Assembly (NCBI GenBank): GCA_017629175.1
Contig: JAGBXS010000031.1
Span: 1-38,771 of the forward strand
Length of the DNA stretch: 38,771 nucleotides
From: Clostridia bacterium
GTDB lineage: Bacteria; Bacillota; Clostridia; Oscillospirales; CAG-382
Reading direction: 5' to 3'
The position numbers and the translations under genes are program-made. The notes under the pieces are model-generated. The model ran no database searches and had not been told where the DNA came from. It saw nothing but the letters and a program-made list of their open reading frames with translations. Positions 1 to 7,424 of the stretch are shown piece by piece; positions within the stretch are counted from its first letter, which is position 1, and each line of letters opens with the position of its first letter.

Positions 1-476
1 GGATCCCCTTCCTTTGCGTACCCCAGGGTGATCACAAGGCGCACCGTGCCCTCCAGCCCGCAGAGTTCACGAAACTCTGCATCATCCAGCCAGCCCAGAA
101 TACAGGTACTCAACCCTTGGGCTGTGGCTTCTGCAGTAATATACGCCGCAACGATCCCGATGTCGATGGAACGGTAGTCGTTTTTCTTTACCCTTGCTCC
201 CAAGGCCGCGGTGGCAACGTAGGGCTTCTCGGAGATCACCAGCAGAATAGGAGCTTCCGATGCAAATTTGTTCATTCCCATGCCTTGGGTGGCTTTGGCC
301 GCCTTTTTGGCAAGCTCCCCTTTGCATACGGTAATATGGTAAGGCTGTCCGTTGCAAGCGGAGGGTGCCAGCCGTGCCGTGGCAAGAATGCGGTCTAATT
401 TCTCCTGCTCGATGGGTTTTATGTTGTCGTATTTGCGGCAGGACTGTCTGTTTTCTGCGATTTCGGTAAAATTCAT
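1..476 (-). CDS. Nitroreductase family protein, partial (C-terminus beyond window)
   Basis: The reading frame on the minus strand starts at 476 and runs off the left edge without a stop, giving about 158 residues. It reads MNFTEIAENRQSCRKYDN, followed by RILATARLAPSACNGQPYH, the typical FMN-binding start of the nitroreductase fold (the R-x-S-x-R-x-[YF] element and the APSA-x-N-x-Q loop). Later it has an ITAEATAQGLSTCILGW helix, also typical. Members are FMN-dependent NAD(P)H oxidoreductases acting in the cytoplasm on quinones, nitroaromatics or other electron acceptors; the substrate cannot be told from sequence. The start ATG overlaps the stop of the pyroglutamyl peptidase gene (ATGA, 473-476), so it is the third, translationally coupled gene of an operon. 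The family call is firm; the specific activity is unknown. Confidence 0.88.
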   Translation of the reverse strand, partial: MNFTEIAENRQSCRKYDNIKPIEQEKLDRILATARLAPSACNGQPYHITVCKGELAKKAAKATQGMGMNKFASEAPILLVISEKPYVATAALGARVKKNDYRSIDIGIVAAYITAEATAQGLSTCILGWLDDAEFRELCGLEGTVRLVITLGYAKEGD

Positions 477-1072
477 ATCGTTTCCTCTCCGTCCATGTTT
501 TCAATGGCTATGGTCAGCCCCCGTGTGATCTGCTCAAGGGGCAGACAAGGCTCTTTCTCTTGGGTGGAAGCGTAGGGGATGTGGATAAATCCCACCCGCG
601 TTTTTCTCCCTTTGTAATGGGCAAGTAAGGTATACAGCACGTCGTTGCAGACGTACGCTCCTGCGGAATAAGAAACCTTTGAGGGAATTTCCGCCTTCTC
701 CACCGCCTGGGCCATCCTGCGCACCGGTAGGGTGGAAAAGAGTCCGCTCTCGCCATGCACCAAAATGGGCTCATCCTTGGGCTGTATTCCCTTGTTATCG
801 GGGATCTCCCCGTGGCGGAGATTGATCCCCACCAGCTCAGGGGTGATGGCATTTCTGCCCCCCGCCTGCCCGATGCACAGGATCACGTCGGGGCAAAGTG
901 CCTCCGCCGCCTGCAAAACCTTTTCCGCCGCCTCGCCGAAAGTGACGGGAAGGCGCAGCTTGGTCAGAAGGTATCCGCCCGCCTCTTGGGGCAAACGGGA
1001 CACCGCCTCCCAAGAGGGATTGACCGTCTCGCCCCCGAAGGGCTCAAACCCGGTGATCAAAAGCTTTTTCAT
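473..1072 (-). CDS. pcp: Pyrrolidone-carboxylate peptidase (pyroglutamyl peptidase I)
   Basis: A 199-residue protein of normal length for the C15 cysteine peptidases, which remove N-terminal pyroglutamate from peptides in the cytoplasm. The N-terminus MKKLLITGFEPFGGETVNPS is the family signature. The catalytic triad can be placed: Glu79 in GRNAITPELVGIN, Cys142 in SAGAYVCNDVLY, and His164 in GFIHIPY; these correspond in order and spacing to Glu, Cys and His of characterised enzymes. Its start overlaps the stop of the radical SAM gene by ATGA and its stop overlaps the nitroreductase start by ATGA, so three genes are translationally coupled. The role is probably peptide scavenging, but the coupling to a radical SAM enzyme is unusual and could point to a shared peptide substrate (inference only). 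Confidence 0.95.
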   Translation of the reverse strand: MKKLLITGFEPFGGETVNPSWEAVSRLPQEAGGYLLTKLRLPVTFGEAAEKVLQAAEALCPDVILCIGQAGGRNAITPELVGINLRHGEIPDNKGIQPKDEPILVHGESGLFSTLPVRRMAQAVEKAEIPSKVSYSAGAYVCNDVLYTLLAHYKGRKTRVGFIHIPYASTQEKEPCLPLEQITRGLTIAIENMDGEETI

Positions 1073-1833
1073 AGTCTGCCCTCCTGCGGCGTATAATTGT
1101 CCAAAATATCCAGAATATCCCGCTGATACACGTTTCCGCCCAGAACGTCGCCGTTAGGGGCAAAGGAAACGCAGGTCACATCATAGGGATCTTCCTTATA
1201 GGGATTGGCGGGAGCTTCCCCCGTAAAATATTCTGCCAAGAACTTTACCGCGTTCCCCTCGGGGAAGATCACGTTCCCATCATGCACCGGGATGCCCATG
1301 GCGGAAAACTCCCCCAGGATCTCCTTGGTCTTGCGATTGTAGGGGTTATCATCTTCACGGCTCACCAGCCACGCAGGCTGGAGCCGTATGGGAAGCCCCT
1401 GCTTCACCGCCTCTGCGGCAAAGAGCTTTACCACCTCTGCGGGAATGAACTCCTGGTGAAAAGCGTCCACCGACAACCGCAGATCGTTCACGCCGCAGTC
1501 CGCCAACCTCCGTACCACACAGCGGATGGTCTCGGAATCCTTGGAGAAATAGCCGCTTGTGATGACTTGACGGTGGGGAACGCCCTCTTGACGTGCCGCT
1601 TCCATAATGGCGTACACCGCCTCTCTGTGCAGTAAGGGCTCGCCCCCAAAGGCCATCACCGTCACGACGGCATAGGCCGCCGCGATCTTTTTCACCGTCT
1701 CCGCCGCAAGGGCGGGATCGATCCCGTCCCCGCGGGCAGGATGCTCCCCTTGGGAACAATGTCTACACCGCCCGCAGCAAGCGTCGGTCACCACGAATTC
1801 GATTTTATTGATATTACGAAGATAAGCGTTCAT
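1069..1833 (-). CDS. Radical SAM protein
   Basis: A 254-residue protein with the radical SAM cluster motif C-x3-C-x2-C at Cys19, Cys23 and Cys26 (TDACCGRCRHCSQG), which binds the [4Fe-4S] cluster that cleaves S-adenosylmethionine. A GGEPLL element follows at about residue 63, the usual SAM-amino-group contact. There is a cysteine near the C-terminus (YDVTCVSFAPNGDVLGGNVY), the style of SPASM-like or truncated SPASM tails, but not a full SPASM domain. A GGGG-type ribosome binding site precedes the ATG, and a good sigma-A-like promoter lies 30-58 bases upstream. It leads the operon with pcp and the nitroreductase. The substrate is not recognisable; a peptide or a small molecule are both possible. 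Confidence 0.85.
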   Translation of the reverse strand: MNAYLRNINKIEFVVTDACCGRCRHCSQGEHPARGDGIDPALAAETVKKIAAAYAVVTVMAFGGEPLLHREAVYAIMEAARQEGVPHRQVITSGYFSKDSETIRCVVRRLADCGVNDLRLSVDAFHQEFIPAEVVKLFAAEAVKQGLPIRLQPAWLVSREDDNPYNRKTKEILGEFSAMGIPVHDGNVIFPEGNAVKFLAEYFTGEAPANPYKEDPYDVTCVSFAPNGDVLGGNVYQRDILDILDNYTPQEGRL

Positions 1834-1862
1834 AACTTTTCCCCACTTCTTTCGGCCAATTC

Positions 1863-1891
1863 AGTATACCACAAAAAAATCCAAATAGCAA
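1863..1891 (-). promoter_or_regulatory. Sigma-A-like promoter of the radical SAM operon
   Basis: On the minus strand, TTGCTA (1891-1886), a 17-base spacer, and TATACT (1868-1863) preceded by TGG, an extended -10. It lies just upstream of the radical SAM gene. Confidence 0.7.
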
Positions 1892-1916
1892 CCCTGCAAG
1901 TTCCAAAAGGAATTTC

Positions 1917-1948
1917 AACAAAACGAGGCTGAGCATTGCCCAGCCTCA
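1917..1948 (-). terminator. Intrinsic terminator after ricT
   Basis: Inverted repeat GAGGCTG / CAGCCTC (1925-1931 and 1941-1947). On the minus strand it is followed by GTTTTGTTG, just past the ricT stop. On the plus strand a T-run also follows, so it is nearly symmetric, but no plus-strand gene ends here. Confidence 0.75.
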
Positions 1949-1954
1949 TCTTTT

Positions 1955-3577
1955 TTATTGCTCTAATTTTGCCAATTCGGGGTCGATCTCTTCCGCTTCC
2001 TTCTGGGCGTTCTTCTTGGGAGGAGGTGCCACAAACTGCACCTCTTCGGGCGCGAAGAAGCGGATGGCGTTGTCCTCGGCGGTCAGCACCTTGATCTTCT
2101 TGGTCAGGAAGTTGCTTTCCAAAACCGTTGCCTTGCCCTTGGGGGTATCCACAATGCTGTTCACACGAGGCATCTCGGCGTTTTCACGCTCGTAGGTATC
2201 CTGCTCGTAACGGAGACAGCACATCAATCTGCCGCAGGAACCGCTGATCTTGGCGGATGCCAGGGAGAGGTTCTGCTCCTTTGCCATCTTAATGGAAACC
2301 TGGACGAAATCCGCCAGGAAGCTCTTACAGCAGAAGGGTCTGCCGCAGACACCCAACCCGCCGAACATACGGGCCTCGTCACGAACACCGATCTGACGGA
2401 GCTCGATGCGGGTACGGAACACGGAGGCCAGATCCTTGACCAGCTCGCGGAAATCCACTCTGCCCTCTGCGGTGAAGTAGAAGCAGAGCTTGGTGTTATC
2501 AAAGGTATATTCCACGTCCACAAGCTGCATATCCAGCTTGTTTTTCTTGACCTTCTCGAAGAATACGGGCTTTGCCGCTTCCACCAACTGACGGTTATCC
2601 CGGTTATGGGCGGCATCCTCTGCCGTTGCCTTGCGGAGAACGGGCTTCAAAGGCTGTACCACCTCGTCGGCGGAAACAAAGCGGTTCCCCATGAGAACCT
2701 CGCCGTATTCCACCCCGCGTACCGTTTCCACAATGGCGTGGTCACCGTCGGCAAAGGAAATGCCTGCCGGGGAGAAATAGTAAGTCTTGCCCGCACCGCG
2801 GAAGCGGATCCCCACCACCTCGATGGTCTCCTTGGGCTCTGCAGGCGCCTCTACGGGAACGGGAGCAGCCTCTGCGGGAGCTGCTTCTTCATCCAGCGTA
2901 AACAGCAGTCCGTCGGCGCGGAGCTGTTCGTCGGAGAACTCCTCCTTGGAAGAAGCGGGAGAGGTTGCCCTCTCCAGCACCACCCGTTCCGCACGGGGGG
3001 CACGGGGCGCGGGAGCATTTTTTGCCTTTTGCTCCCCCTTGTGAGGCTCCTTCTGCTTTTCCTTGGCGGGCTTTGCTTCCTCAACCTTTACCTGAGGTGC
3101 GGCCTCTGGCTTGCGCTCCTTACGATCCTGCTTTTTGTCGCCGTGACGGTCTCTGCGATCGTGCTTGCGCTTTGCCACCACCTCCTGGGGCTTGCCTTCC
3201 CCTTTGGGTTCCTTGGCGGGCTGAGCAGGCTTCTCTGCTTGGGCAGGCTTGGCCTCTTCTGCGCGAACCCGTTCCTTCTGCTCGGGACGGTCGTTCTTGC
3301 GGTTTTTGCCGCCGTGTCTGCCGTTGTGCTTGTCTCTGCGCTCCCCCTGCTTGAGAGGCTGTTTTTCCTTCTTTTCGCCTGCGGGAGCATCTCCTGCAGG
3401 AGCATCCGCCTTCTTGCTGATATGCTCGGTCATATCCGCGCCGGGATACGCCACCCGCACGAAGGGACGCTTGGGTGCCCTGGGAGCATTTGCCGCAGGG
3501 GCTTCCTTTACCGGCTTTTTGGAGGCGATCTTTTCCTCGCGGTTGCCGGTCATATCCTTGATCTTTTTTTCTTCCAT
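1955..3577 (-). CDS. ricT: RicT/YaaT-type PSP1 domain protein with long disordered N-terminal extension
   Basis: A 540-residue protein. Residues from about 251 (IEVVGIRFRGAGKTYYFSP) to the end form the PSP1/YaaT core: VEYGEVLMGNRF, then the cysteine clusters Cys411, Cys416, Cys417 (GVCGRPFCCKSFL) and Cys448, Cys453, Cys454 (SGSCGRLMCCLRYEQD). In Bacillus, RicT works with RicA and RicF as an Fe-S complex that stimulates RNase Y-dependent mRNA maturation and affects sporulation and biofilm formation; that protein is about 275 residues. Here about 250 residues precede the core, almost entirely Lys, Arg, Glu, Ala, Pro and Gln with KPAQAEKPAQPAKEPKGEG-like stretches, predicted by eye to be disordered and strongly basic. 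It follows holB by 33 bases, the usual Firmicute order. An AAGGAAG site precedes the ATG. Confidence 0.92.
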   Translation of the reverse strand: MEEKKIKDMTGNREEKIASKKPVKEAPAANAPRAPKRPFVRVAYPGADMTEHISKKADAPAGDAPAGEKKEKQPLKQGERRDKHNGRHGGKNRKNDRPEQKERVRAEEAKPAQAEKPAQPAKEPKGEGKPQEVVAKRKHDRRDRHGDKKQDRKERKPEAAPQVKVEEAKPAKEKQKEPHKGEQKAKNAPAPRAPRAERVVLERATSPASSKEEFSDEQLRADGLLFTLDEEAAPAEAAPVPVEAPAEPKETIEVVGIRFRGAGKTYYFSPAGISFADGDHAIVETVRGVEYGEVLMGNRFVSADEVVQPLKPVLRKATAEDAAHNRDNRQLVEAAKPVFFEKVKKNKLDMQLVDVEYTFDNTKLCFYFTAEGRVDFRELVKDLASVFRTRIELRQIGVRDEARMFGGLGVCGRPFCCKSFLADFVQVSIKMAKEQNLSLASAKISGSCGRLMCCLRYEQDTYERENAEMPRVNSIVDTPKGKATVLESNFLTKKIKVLTAEDNAIRFFAPEEVQFVAPPPKKNAQKEAEEIDPELAKLEQ

Positions 3578-3610
3578 ACTATCTTCCTTTTATGGTATAT
3601 CAATCAACAC

Positions 3611-4585
3611 TTATCCCCGCTCGTTTGCCGCAGACCAAAGTCCCGTGGCAAGGCGGGTCATCACAGCGGTAACGTTTCCGTTGGATTCCAAGCTCTCTCT
3701 GCAAGCGATGGTTACGTCACACATGGCGGCAATGGCACGCTTGGTGGCACGGTTGCCGTAAAACTCCCGCTGTTCCTCTGTCAACAACACCGCCTGCCCT
3801 CCGCTTTTCTCCAGAAGCAGATCGAACAACAGCTGTAAGAAGGAGTCCAACAAGGGGAGCAACGTATCCCGCTTATGCTTGGAGGCGGTGAGCAACCCGA
3901 TGAGGCGGTACTTGTCCCCATCCAGAGCCACGGTCAGCCATTCTGCCGCCGCTTCTCTCCGCATGACGGCGTCACGCTTTAAGAACTCCTCTGCTTCGCC
4001 CAAGCTTCCCCGAGAGTAGGCCACAGCGGCGGAAAGCTCTCCCGGCGAAACCCGGGGAAACATCAGCTTCAGCTTAGCCTCCATATCCCGAGGCTCCATG
4101 GGCGACAAACGAACCGTCTGCCCTCTGGAACGAACCGTGGGCAACAGCCCTCTGCGGGAATCGGTGAGCAAGAAGATCACCACCCCTGCGGGAGGCTCTT
4201 CAAAAACCTTCAAAAGCGCATTCTGGGCAGGAGCCTGCATTTTCTGTGCGTTCTCCAAAATGAACACGTTCTTCTCGCCGTCGGTGGGGATCCAGCCCGT
4301 CTCCTTGATGAGATCGCGCACCTGACCCACGGTAATGGCCTTATCGCCGCCCCCGTACAAATGCACGTCGGGATGATGCCCGCCCTGCACCTTGCGGCAG
4401 GAACGGCATACCCCGCAGGGCTTGTCCGCCGACTCGCAAAGCAAGGCCGAGGCGCACCAAAGCGCAAAGGCCTTCTTGCCGGAGCCCTTGGGCCCTTCCA
4501 CGATAAAGCCGTGAGAGCAGGTGCCGTTTTGCAACCGCCGCAGAAAATCCGCCCGTTCAGGCGCAAGCGTTCCTGCCAGATCCAT
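3611..4585 (-). CDS. holB: DNA polymerase III delta-prime subunit
   Basis: A 324-residue clamp-loader subunit. It has a P-loop, GPKGSGKK (residues 31-38), the four-cysteine zinc module at Cys50, Cys57, Cys60 and Cys63 (CESADKPCGVCRSC), and the conserved run LENAQKMQAPAQNALLKVFE with EEPP and then TVRSRGQ, which matches the delta-prime/gamma SRC region. The C-terminus is the alpha-helical collar domain. The start was set at ATG 4585 because GGAGG lies 8 bases upstream; the in-frame ATG at 4591 is only 2 bases from the same site, and further upstream in-frame ATGs enter the coaW promoter region. It is transcribed from a promoter back-to-back with that of coaW and is followed by ricT. It acts in loading the beta clamp during replication. 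Confidence 0.93.
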   Translation of the reverse strand: MDLAGTLAPERADFLRRLQNGTCSHGFIVEGPKGSGKKAFALWCASALLCESADKPCGVCRSCRKVQGGHHPDVHLYGGGDKAITVGQVRDLIKETGWIPTDGEKNVFILENAQKMQAPAQNALLKVFEEPPAGVVIFLLTDSRRGLLPTVRSRGQTVRLSPMEPRDMEAKLKLMFPRVSPGELSAAVAYSRGSLGEAEEFLKRDAVMRREAAAEWLTVALDGDKYRLIGLLTASKHKRDTLLPLLDSFLQLLFDLLLEKSGGQAVLLTEEQREFYGNRATKRAIAAMCDVTIACRESLESNGNVTAVMTRLATGLWSAANERG

Positions 4586-4618
4586 GCACATACCCTCCGT
4601 TTTTTCGTTTCTCTTCTT

Positions 4619-4627
4619 ATTGTACCA
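4619..4627 (-). promoter_or_regulatory. Extended -10 promoter of holB-ricT
   Basis: TGG-TACAAT on the minus strand (-10 at 4624-4619), 33 bases before the chosen holB start. No good -35 hexamer is seen at 17 bases, which fits an extended -10 promoter. Confidence 0.5.
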
Positions 4628-4676
4628 CATTTTTTGCCAATTGGGAAGTGATATTTCAAAAAAAGAAAAAAATAAT

Positions 4677-4704
4677 TTGACTTTTTTGAAAAAAGTGTTA
4701 CAAT
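4677..4704 (+). promoter_or_regulatory. Sigma-A-like promoter of coaW
   Basis: TTGACT (4677-4682), a 16-base spacer and TACAAT (4699-4704), preceded by TGT. An AGGAGG site follows at 4723-4728, 8 bases from the coaW ATG. Confidence 0.75.
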
Positions 4705-4736
4705 AGAGGTAGAGAACATCCACAGGAGGCGTTTTT

Positions 4737-5552
4737 ATGAGTATCATCGTCGGAATCGATATCGGAGGCAGCACCACCAAGATCGTGGGCTTTGACGGCA
4801 ACCGTCTTTTGGAGCCCTTAATGGTGCGCGCCACAGATCCCATCGCTTCTGTCTACGGCGCTTTCGGTAAGTTTACTTACCAGCACGGCATCACGCTCTC
4901 CGACATCAGCGAGGTACACATCACCGGTGTGGGCAGTGCCTTCGTGGAGGACTCTATCTACGGTTTAAAAACCATCCGCGTGGAGGAATTCACCGCCAAC
5001 GCAAAGGGCGGCTTGTACCTTTCCGGGTTGGATCGCGCCATCATCGTCAGCATGGGCACCGGCACGGCTTACGTCTATGCGGATGCGCAAAGCAGTGAAT
5101 ATCTGGGCGGTACCGGCGTAGGCGGCGGCACTCTCGTGGGGCTTTCCAAAAAGCTTTTGGGAATGTCCGACCCCGAGCAGATCGCCGTTCTGGCAGAAGA
5201 GGGAGATCTCTCCAAGATCGACCTGCGGATCAACGATATTTCCAAATCCGCCATCAACTCCATTCTGTCCGACAACGCCACCGCGGCAAACTTCGGCAAG
5301 GTCTCCGACCTGGCCACCCGCGAGGATATCGCCTTGGGCATCTTTAACATGGTCTACGAGACCATCGGTATGCTGGCCGTCTTCGCCGCACGGCAGAAGG
5401 AATTGAAGGAGATCGTCCTCATCGGCAACCTGGCAGGCCTTCCCCACGCCCACATCACCTTCGATCAGCTGAACCGTATGTTCGGAATGCACTTTATCAT
5501 TCCCGAGATGTCTACCTACGGCACGGTCATCGGCGCGGCTTTAACGCGCTGA
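4737..5552 (+). CDS. coaW: Type II pantothenate kinase
   Basis: A 271-residue kinase of the ASKHA fold that phosphorylates pantothenate in the first step of coenzyme A synthesis. The phosphate-1 loop GIDIGGSTTK is at residues 6-15. Further along are the family hallmarks VGSAFVEDSIYGL, IVSMGTGTAYVYAD and YLGGTGVGGGTLVGLSKKL, and near the end the VLIGNLAG adenosine loop. Length matches bacterial type II enzymes such as that of Staphylococcus. It begins from its own promoter, divergent from holB, with a consensus AGGAGG site. No terminator is obvious between it and the XRE-type gene 63 bases downstream, so the two may be cotranscribed. Confidence 0.93.
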   Translation: MSIIVGIDIGGSTTKIVGFDGNRLLEPLMVRATDPIASVYGAFGKFTYQHGITLSDISEVHITGVGSAFVEDSIYGLKTIRVEEFTANAKGGLYLSGLDRAIIVSMGTGTAYVYADAQSSEYLGGTGVGGGTLVGLSKKLLGMSDPEQIAVLAEEGDLSKIDLRINDISKSAINSILSDNATAANFGKVSDLATREDIALGIFNMVYETIGMLAVFAARQKELKEIVLIGNLAGLPHAHITFDQLNRMFGMHFIIPEMSTYGTVIGAALTR

Positions 5553-5615
5553 TGCGCGCACTTGAGAGTAGGAACTCGCGGTTTTTCCTTTATTTTCACT
5601 AACACAGGAGTCCTT

Positions 5616-6011
5616 ATGGCAGAAAATACCCGTTGGAATAAAAAGATCTTCGCCATGCTGCTGGAGCAGGCGAAGGGTGTCCGCTCCTGGCGGCAGTTCG
5701 CCACCGAGTGCGATATCAGCTACGTACAAATGCGGAAGCTGGCGGCAATGGAGCAGGAGAACCCTCCCCGCCCCAAGCTGATCCGCAAGATCACCGCCAA
5801 CGCCTTCGGCGATATCGATTTAGAGGATCTGATGTTTGCGGCAGGCTTAAGCCGCCCCGAGGTTGCCCCCGGCGGGAAGCAGGCAGAGGAGACGGTGTAC
5901 GACCGCTTCCGTTCCCTGCCCGCCAAGGATCGACGTACGGTGGAGGAATTCATCGATTTCCTTTATACCCGCTCACATCAGGAGCAAGAGAGCCACCAGG
6001 ATAATCAGTAA
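5616..6011 (+). CDS. XRE-like helix-turn-helix protein
   Basis: A 131-residue protein, MAENTRWNKKIFAMLLEQAKG and onward. Residues about 24-75 (SWRQFATECDISYVQMRKLA, then ENPPRPKLIRKITANAF) form a helix-turn-helix of the XRE type seen in many Clostridia, followed by a linker and a charged C-terminal helix (DRRTVEEFIDFLYTRSHQEQ). It is probably a cytoplasmic DNA-binding regulator; its targets are unknown. Start chosen at 5616, with ACAGGAG 5 bases upstream; an in-frame upstream ATG at 5562 lacks a site. Its 3' end overlaps the convergent small membrane gene by 39 bases. It may be transcribed with coaW. Confidence 0.8.
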   Translation: MAENTRWNKKIFAMLLEQAKGVRSWRQFATECDISYVQMRKLAAMEQENPPRPKLIRKITANAFGDIDLEDLMFAAGLSRPEVAPGGKQAEETVYDRFRSLPAKDRRTVEEFIDFLYTRSHQEQESHQDNQ

Positions 6012-6269
6012 GTCGTTGTTCGCCCCGTCCCCATCTGTCAGCAGTAAAAAGCCGATGGCGATGAGAAGCAGATCCTCGATCTTGAGATCCTGCAGGAAGG
6101 AAAGATCCAAAAGTCCCTTCCGCACGGGCTCTTCTTTGCAGGGCGGTTCTCTGCGGAATACCTCCTCGTGGGGAGGCGGCTCCGATTCTCGCTCCCGCAT
6201 GGGAGGGGTAGACGGCATCCCGTAAAGCTGTCCATCGCTTTTGATTCCGCCCATTTCGCGGCTGTACAT
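5973..6269 (-). CDS. Small protein with C-terminal hydrophobic hairpin, unknown function
   Basis: A 98-residue protein. The first 60 residues are polar and rich in Pro, Glu and Arg (PPMRERESEPPPHEEVFRRE). The last 35 form two hydrophobic stretches, IEDLLLIAIGFLLL and DLLIILVALLLLM, separated by TDGDGANN. This polar-plus-hydrophobic-hairpin layout is one I recall from small conserved proteins of Clostridia without assigned function; it is probably membrane-associated. Its ATG overlaps the preceding stop as TGATG, making it the last gene of a coupled trio, with a GAAAGGGG site upstream. Its 3' end runs antisense into the XRE-like gene for 39 bases. Confidence 0.72.
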   Translation of the reverse strand: MYSREMGGIKSDGQLYGMPSTPPMRERESEPPPHEEVFRREPPCKEEPVRKGLLDLSFLQDLKIEDLLLIAIGFLLLTDGDGANNDLLIILVALLLLM

Positions 6270-6562
6270 CAGACCAACCCCTTTCCTCCACGGTTTCCAA
6301 AGCTCCCCAGAAGGGATGCCACCGTGGCGATCTGCATCAGATCATCGATACGTTTTTGCTTGCTCTCCGCCACCAAGGGGCGCAGAGCAAACAGCAGATC
6401 CAATCTTGGATCCTTGTGCTTCGGCACCGACGGCGGTGCGCTTGCAGGAAGGCTTTTTGGCTCTTCCCTGCCGCCCATGGAGGATGCAATGGCAGAGATC
6501 TTTGCCAAAGCCTCCGGGTCTGCCAACACCGCCTTCAATTTTTCCGAGAAGTTTTCGTCCAT
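6269..6562 (-). CDS. Small conserved hypothetical protein, helical
   Basis: A 97-residue protein, MDENFSEKLKAVLADPEALA and onward. An N-terminal helix with an ADPEALAKISAIASSMGG segment is followed by a proline/serine linker and a C-terminal element DPRLDLLFALRPLVAESKQK then RIDDLMQIATVASLLGSFG. I recognise the layout from small clostridial proteins of unknown function but no role is known to me. ATG 6562 is preferred, with AAGGGA about 11 bases upstream; a TTG at 6571 that overlaps the previous stop (TTGA) is an alternative. It is the middle gene of three overlapping genes. The adjacent hydrophobic-hairpin protein suggests the three act together, perhaps at the membrane (inference). Confidence 0.72.
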   Translation of the reverse strand: MDENFSEKLKAVLADPEALAKISAIASSMGGREEPKSLPASAPPSVPKHKDPRLDLLFALRPLVAESKQKRIDDLMQIATVASLLGSFGNRGGKGLV

Positions 6563-6567
6563 GGGGC

Positions 6568-6828
6568 TCAACGTCCCTTCTTTCGGATCAGCTCGTAGAT
6601 CTCCCGGCTTTTCTCTTCTCCCGCCCGATCCAGCAGCTGCTTTGCCTGCTGAGGGGTGAGATCCTTAAGGCTTTCCCGCAACCCGTCCATATTTCCCAAG
6701 AGGGCGGAGGTCTTGCGGGGATCTGCCCCCACGGCGGAGGCGATCTGCGTCACCAGATCACCCAGCTCGCGATCATTCAAGCGGGCAATCGCCTCGGGAT
6801 CCAAATTCATACCGTATTCGTTTCTCAT
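6568..6828 (-). CDS. Small conserved hypothetical protein
   Basis: An 86-residue, mostly helical, charged protein: MRNEYGMNLDPEAIARLNDR followed by ELGDLVTQIASAVGAD, then LKDLTPQQAKQLLDRAGEEK. No known domain is recognised; it looks soluble. Start at 6828, with GGAGGG 9 bases upstream. It is the first gene of the coupled trio and is divergent from the membrane gene at 6875, with only 46 bases between the two starts, so any promoter must overlap one of the coding regions. Confidence 0.72.
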   Translation of the reverse strand: MRNEYGMNLDPEAIARLNDRELGDLVTQIASAVGADPRKTSALLGNMDGLRESLKDLTPQQAKQLLDRAGEEKSREIYELIRKKGR

Positions 6829-6874
6829 AAAGTAGCCCTCCAAAAAAATATTACATACGAAAGGAATGCCCTCC

Positions 6875-7411
6875 ATGTACAAATGCAAACCCGAACGCAA
6901 CCCCAAGCAGGCCATGCTTTTACTGCTCGGCAGTATCCTCCTCATCATCGGTACCTTTTCCTTGGGCATCCTGTGGGAGGAATACAAGGGCGCAATCAAC
7001 CTTGCCGCCATGTTCATCGTAGCCATTGCCATCTATATCATCATCCGTTTTACCATGACGGAGATGGAATACACCCTGGCAGACGGCACCTTCATCATCA
7101 CCAAGATCGTGGGCAACAAGCGCACCGATCAAGGCGCGCTGGATCTGGCAGAAACCATCGATCTGGTCACCAAGGAAGAATACAAGGCCAAGGGATACAA
7201 TAAAACCTACAACAACTTCTTCAACTACTCCCAAAATCTGGGAGGGAAGCATTGGTTCTTCGTGGTGGGGTTTGCAGGCAAGCGGGCTGTCATTGAGTTT
7301 GAGCCCAACGAGCCCTTTGTTGCCATCATGAAGGACGAAATCGAAAAGGCCAAGAAAGAGCCTCACAGCCAGCCGCCCCACGAAGGTCCCGGCGGCGGAA
7401 TTCTGATCTAA
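6875..7411 (+). CDS. Small membrane protein, unknown function
   Basis: A 178-residue protein. Two adjacent membrane helices lie at about residues 14-32 (AMLLLLGSILLIIGTFSLGI) and 41-59 (AAMFIVAIAIYIIIRF), followed by a mainly beta C-terminal domain (YTLADGTFIITKIVGN, HWFFVVGFAGKRAVIEFEP). The pattern is like bacterial PH-domain membrane proteins, but I cannot assign a family. The tail is proline-rich (HSQPPHEGPGGG). Start set at 6875 because AAGGA lies 9 bases before it; an in-frame ATG at 6866 directly abuts that site. Transcription ends at a hairpin that lies inside the convergent gene's last codons. Confidence 0.68.
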   Translation: MYKCKPERNPKQAMLLLLGSILLIIGTFSLGILWEEYKGAINLAAMFIVAIAIYIIIRFTMTEMEYTLADGTFIITKIVGNKRTDQGALDLAETIDLVTKEEYKAKGYNKTYNNFFNYSQNLGGKHWFFVVGFAGKRAVIEFEPNEPFVAIMKDEIEKAKKEPHSQPPHEGPGGGILI

Positions 7412-7424
7412 AATTCCATAGCTC

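Noticed and set aside
1..6. The window begins with GGATCC, which could be a cloning-site scar
   Set aside because: The reading frame of the nitroreductase continues through it naturally; it is likely coincidence or a contig end.
2606..3838. A 410-codon plus-strand frame antisense to ricT
   Set aside because: Leu-rich and repetitive product mirrored from the Lys/Glu/Ala-rich tail of RicT; no ribosome binding site.
6817..6834. Two CATANNNTA matches upstream of the gene at 6875, resembling sigma-K -10 sites
   Set aside because: They lie inside the divergent gene's coding start, lack a proper -35 at 16-17 bases, and such matches are expected by chance.
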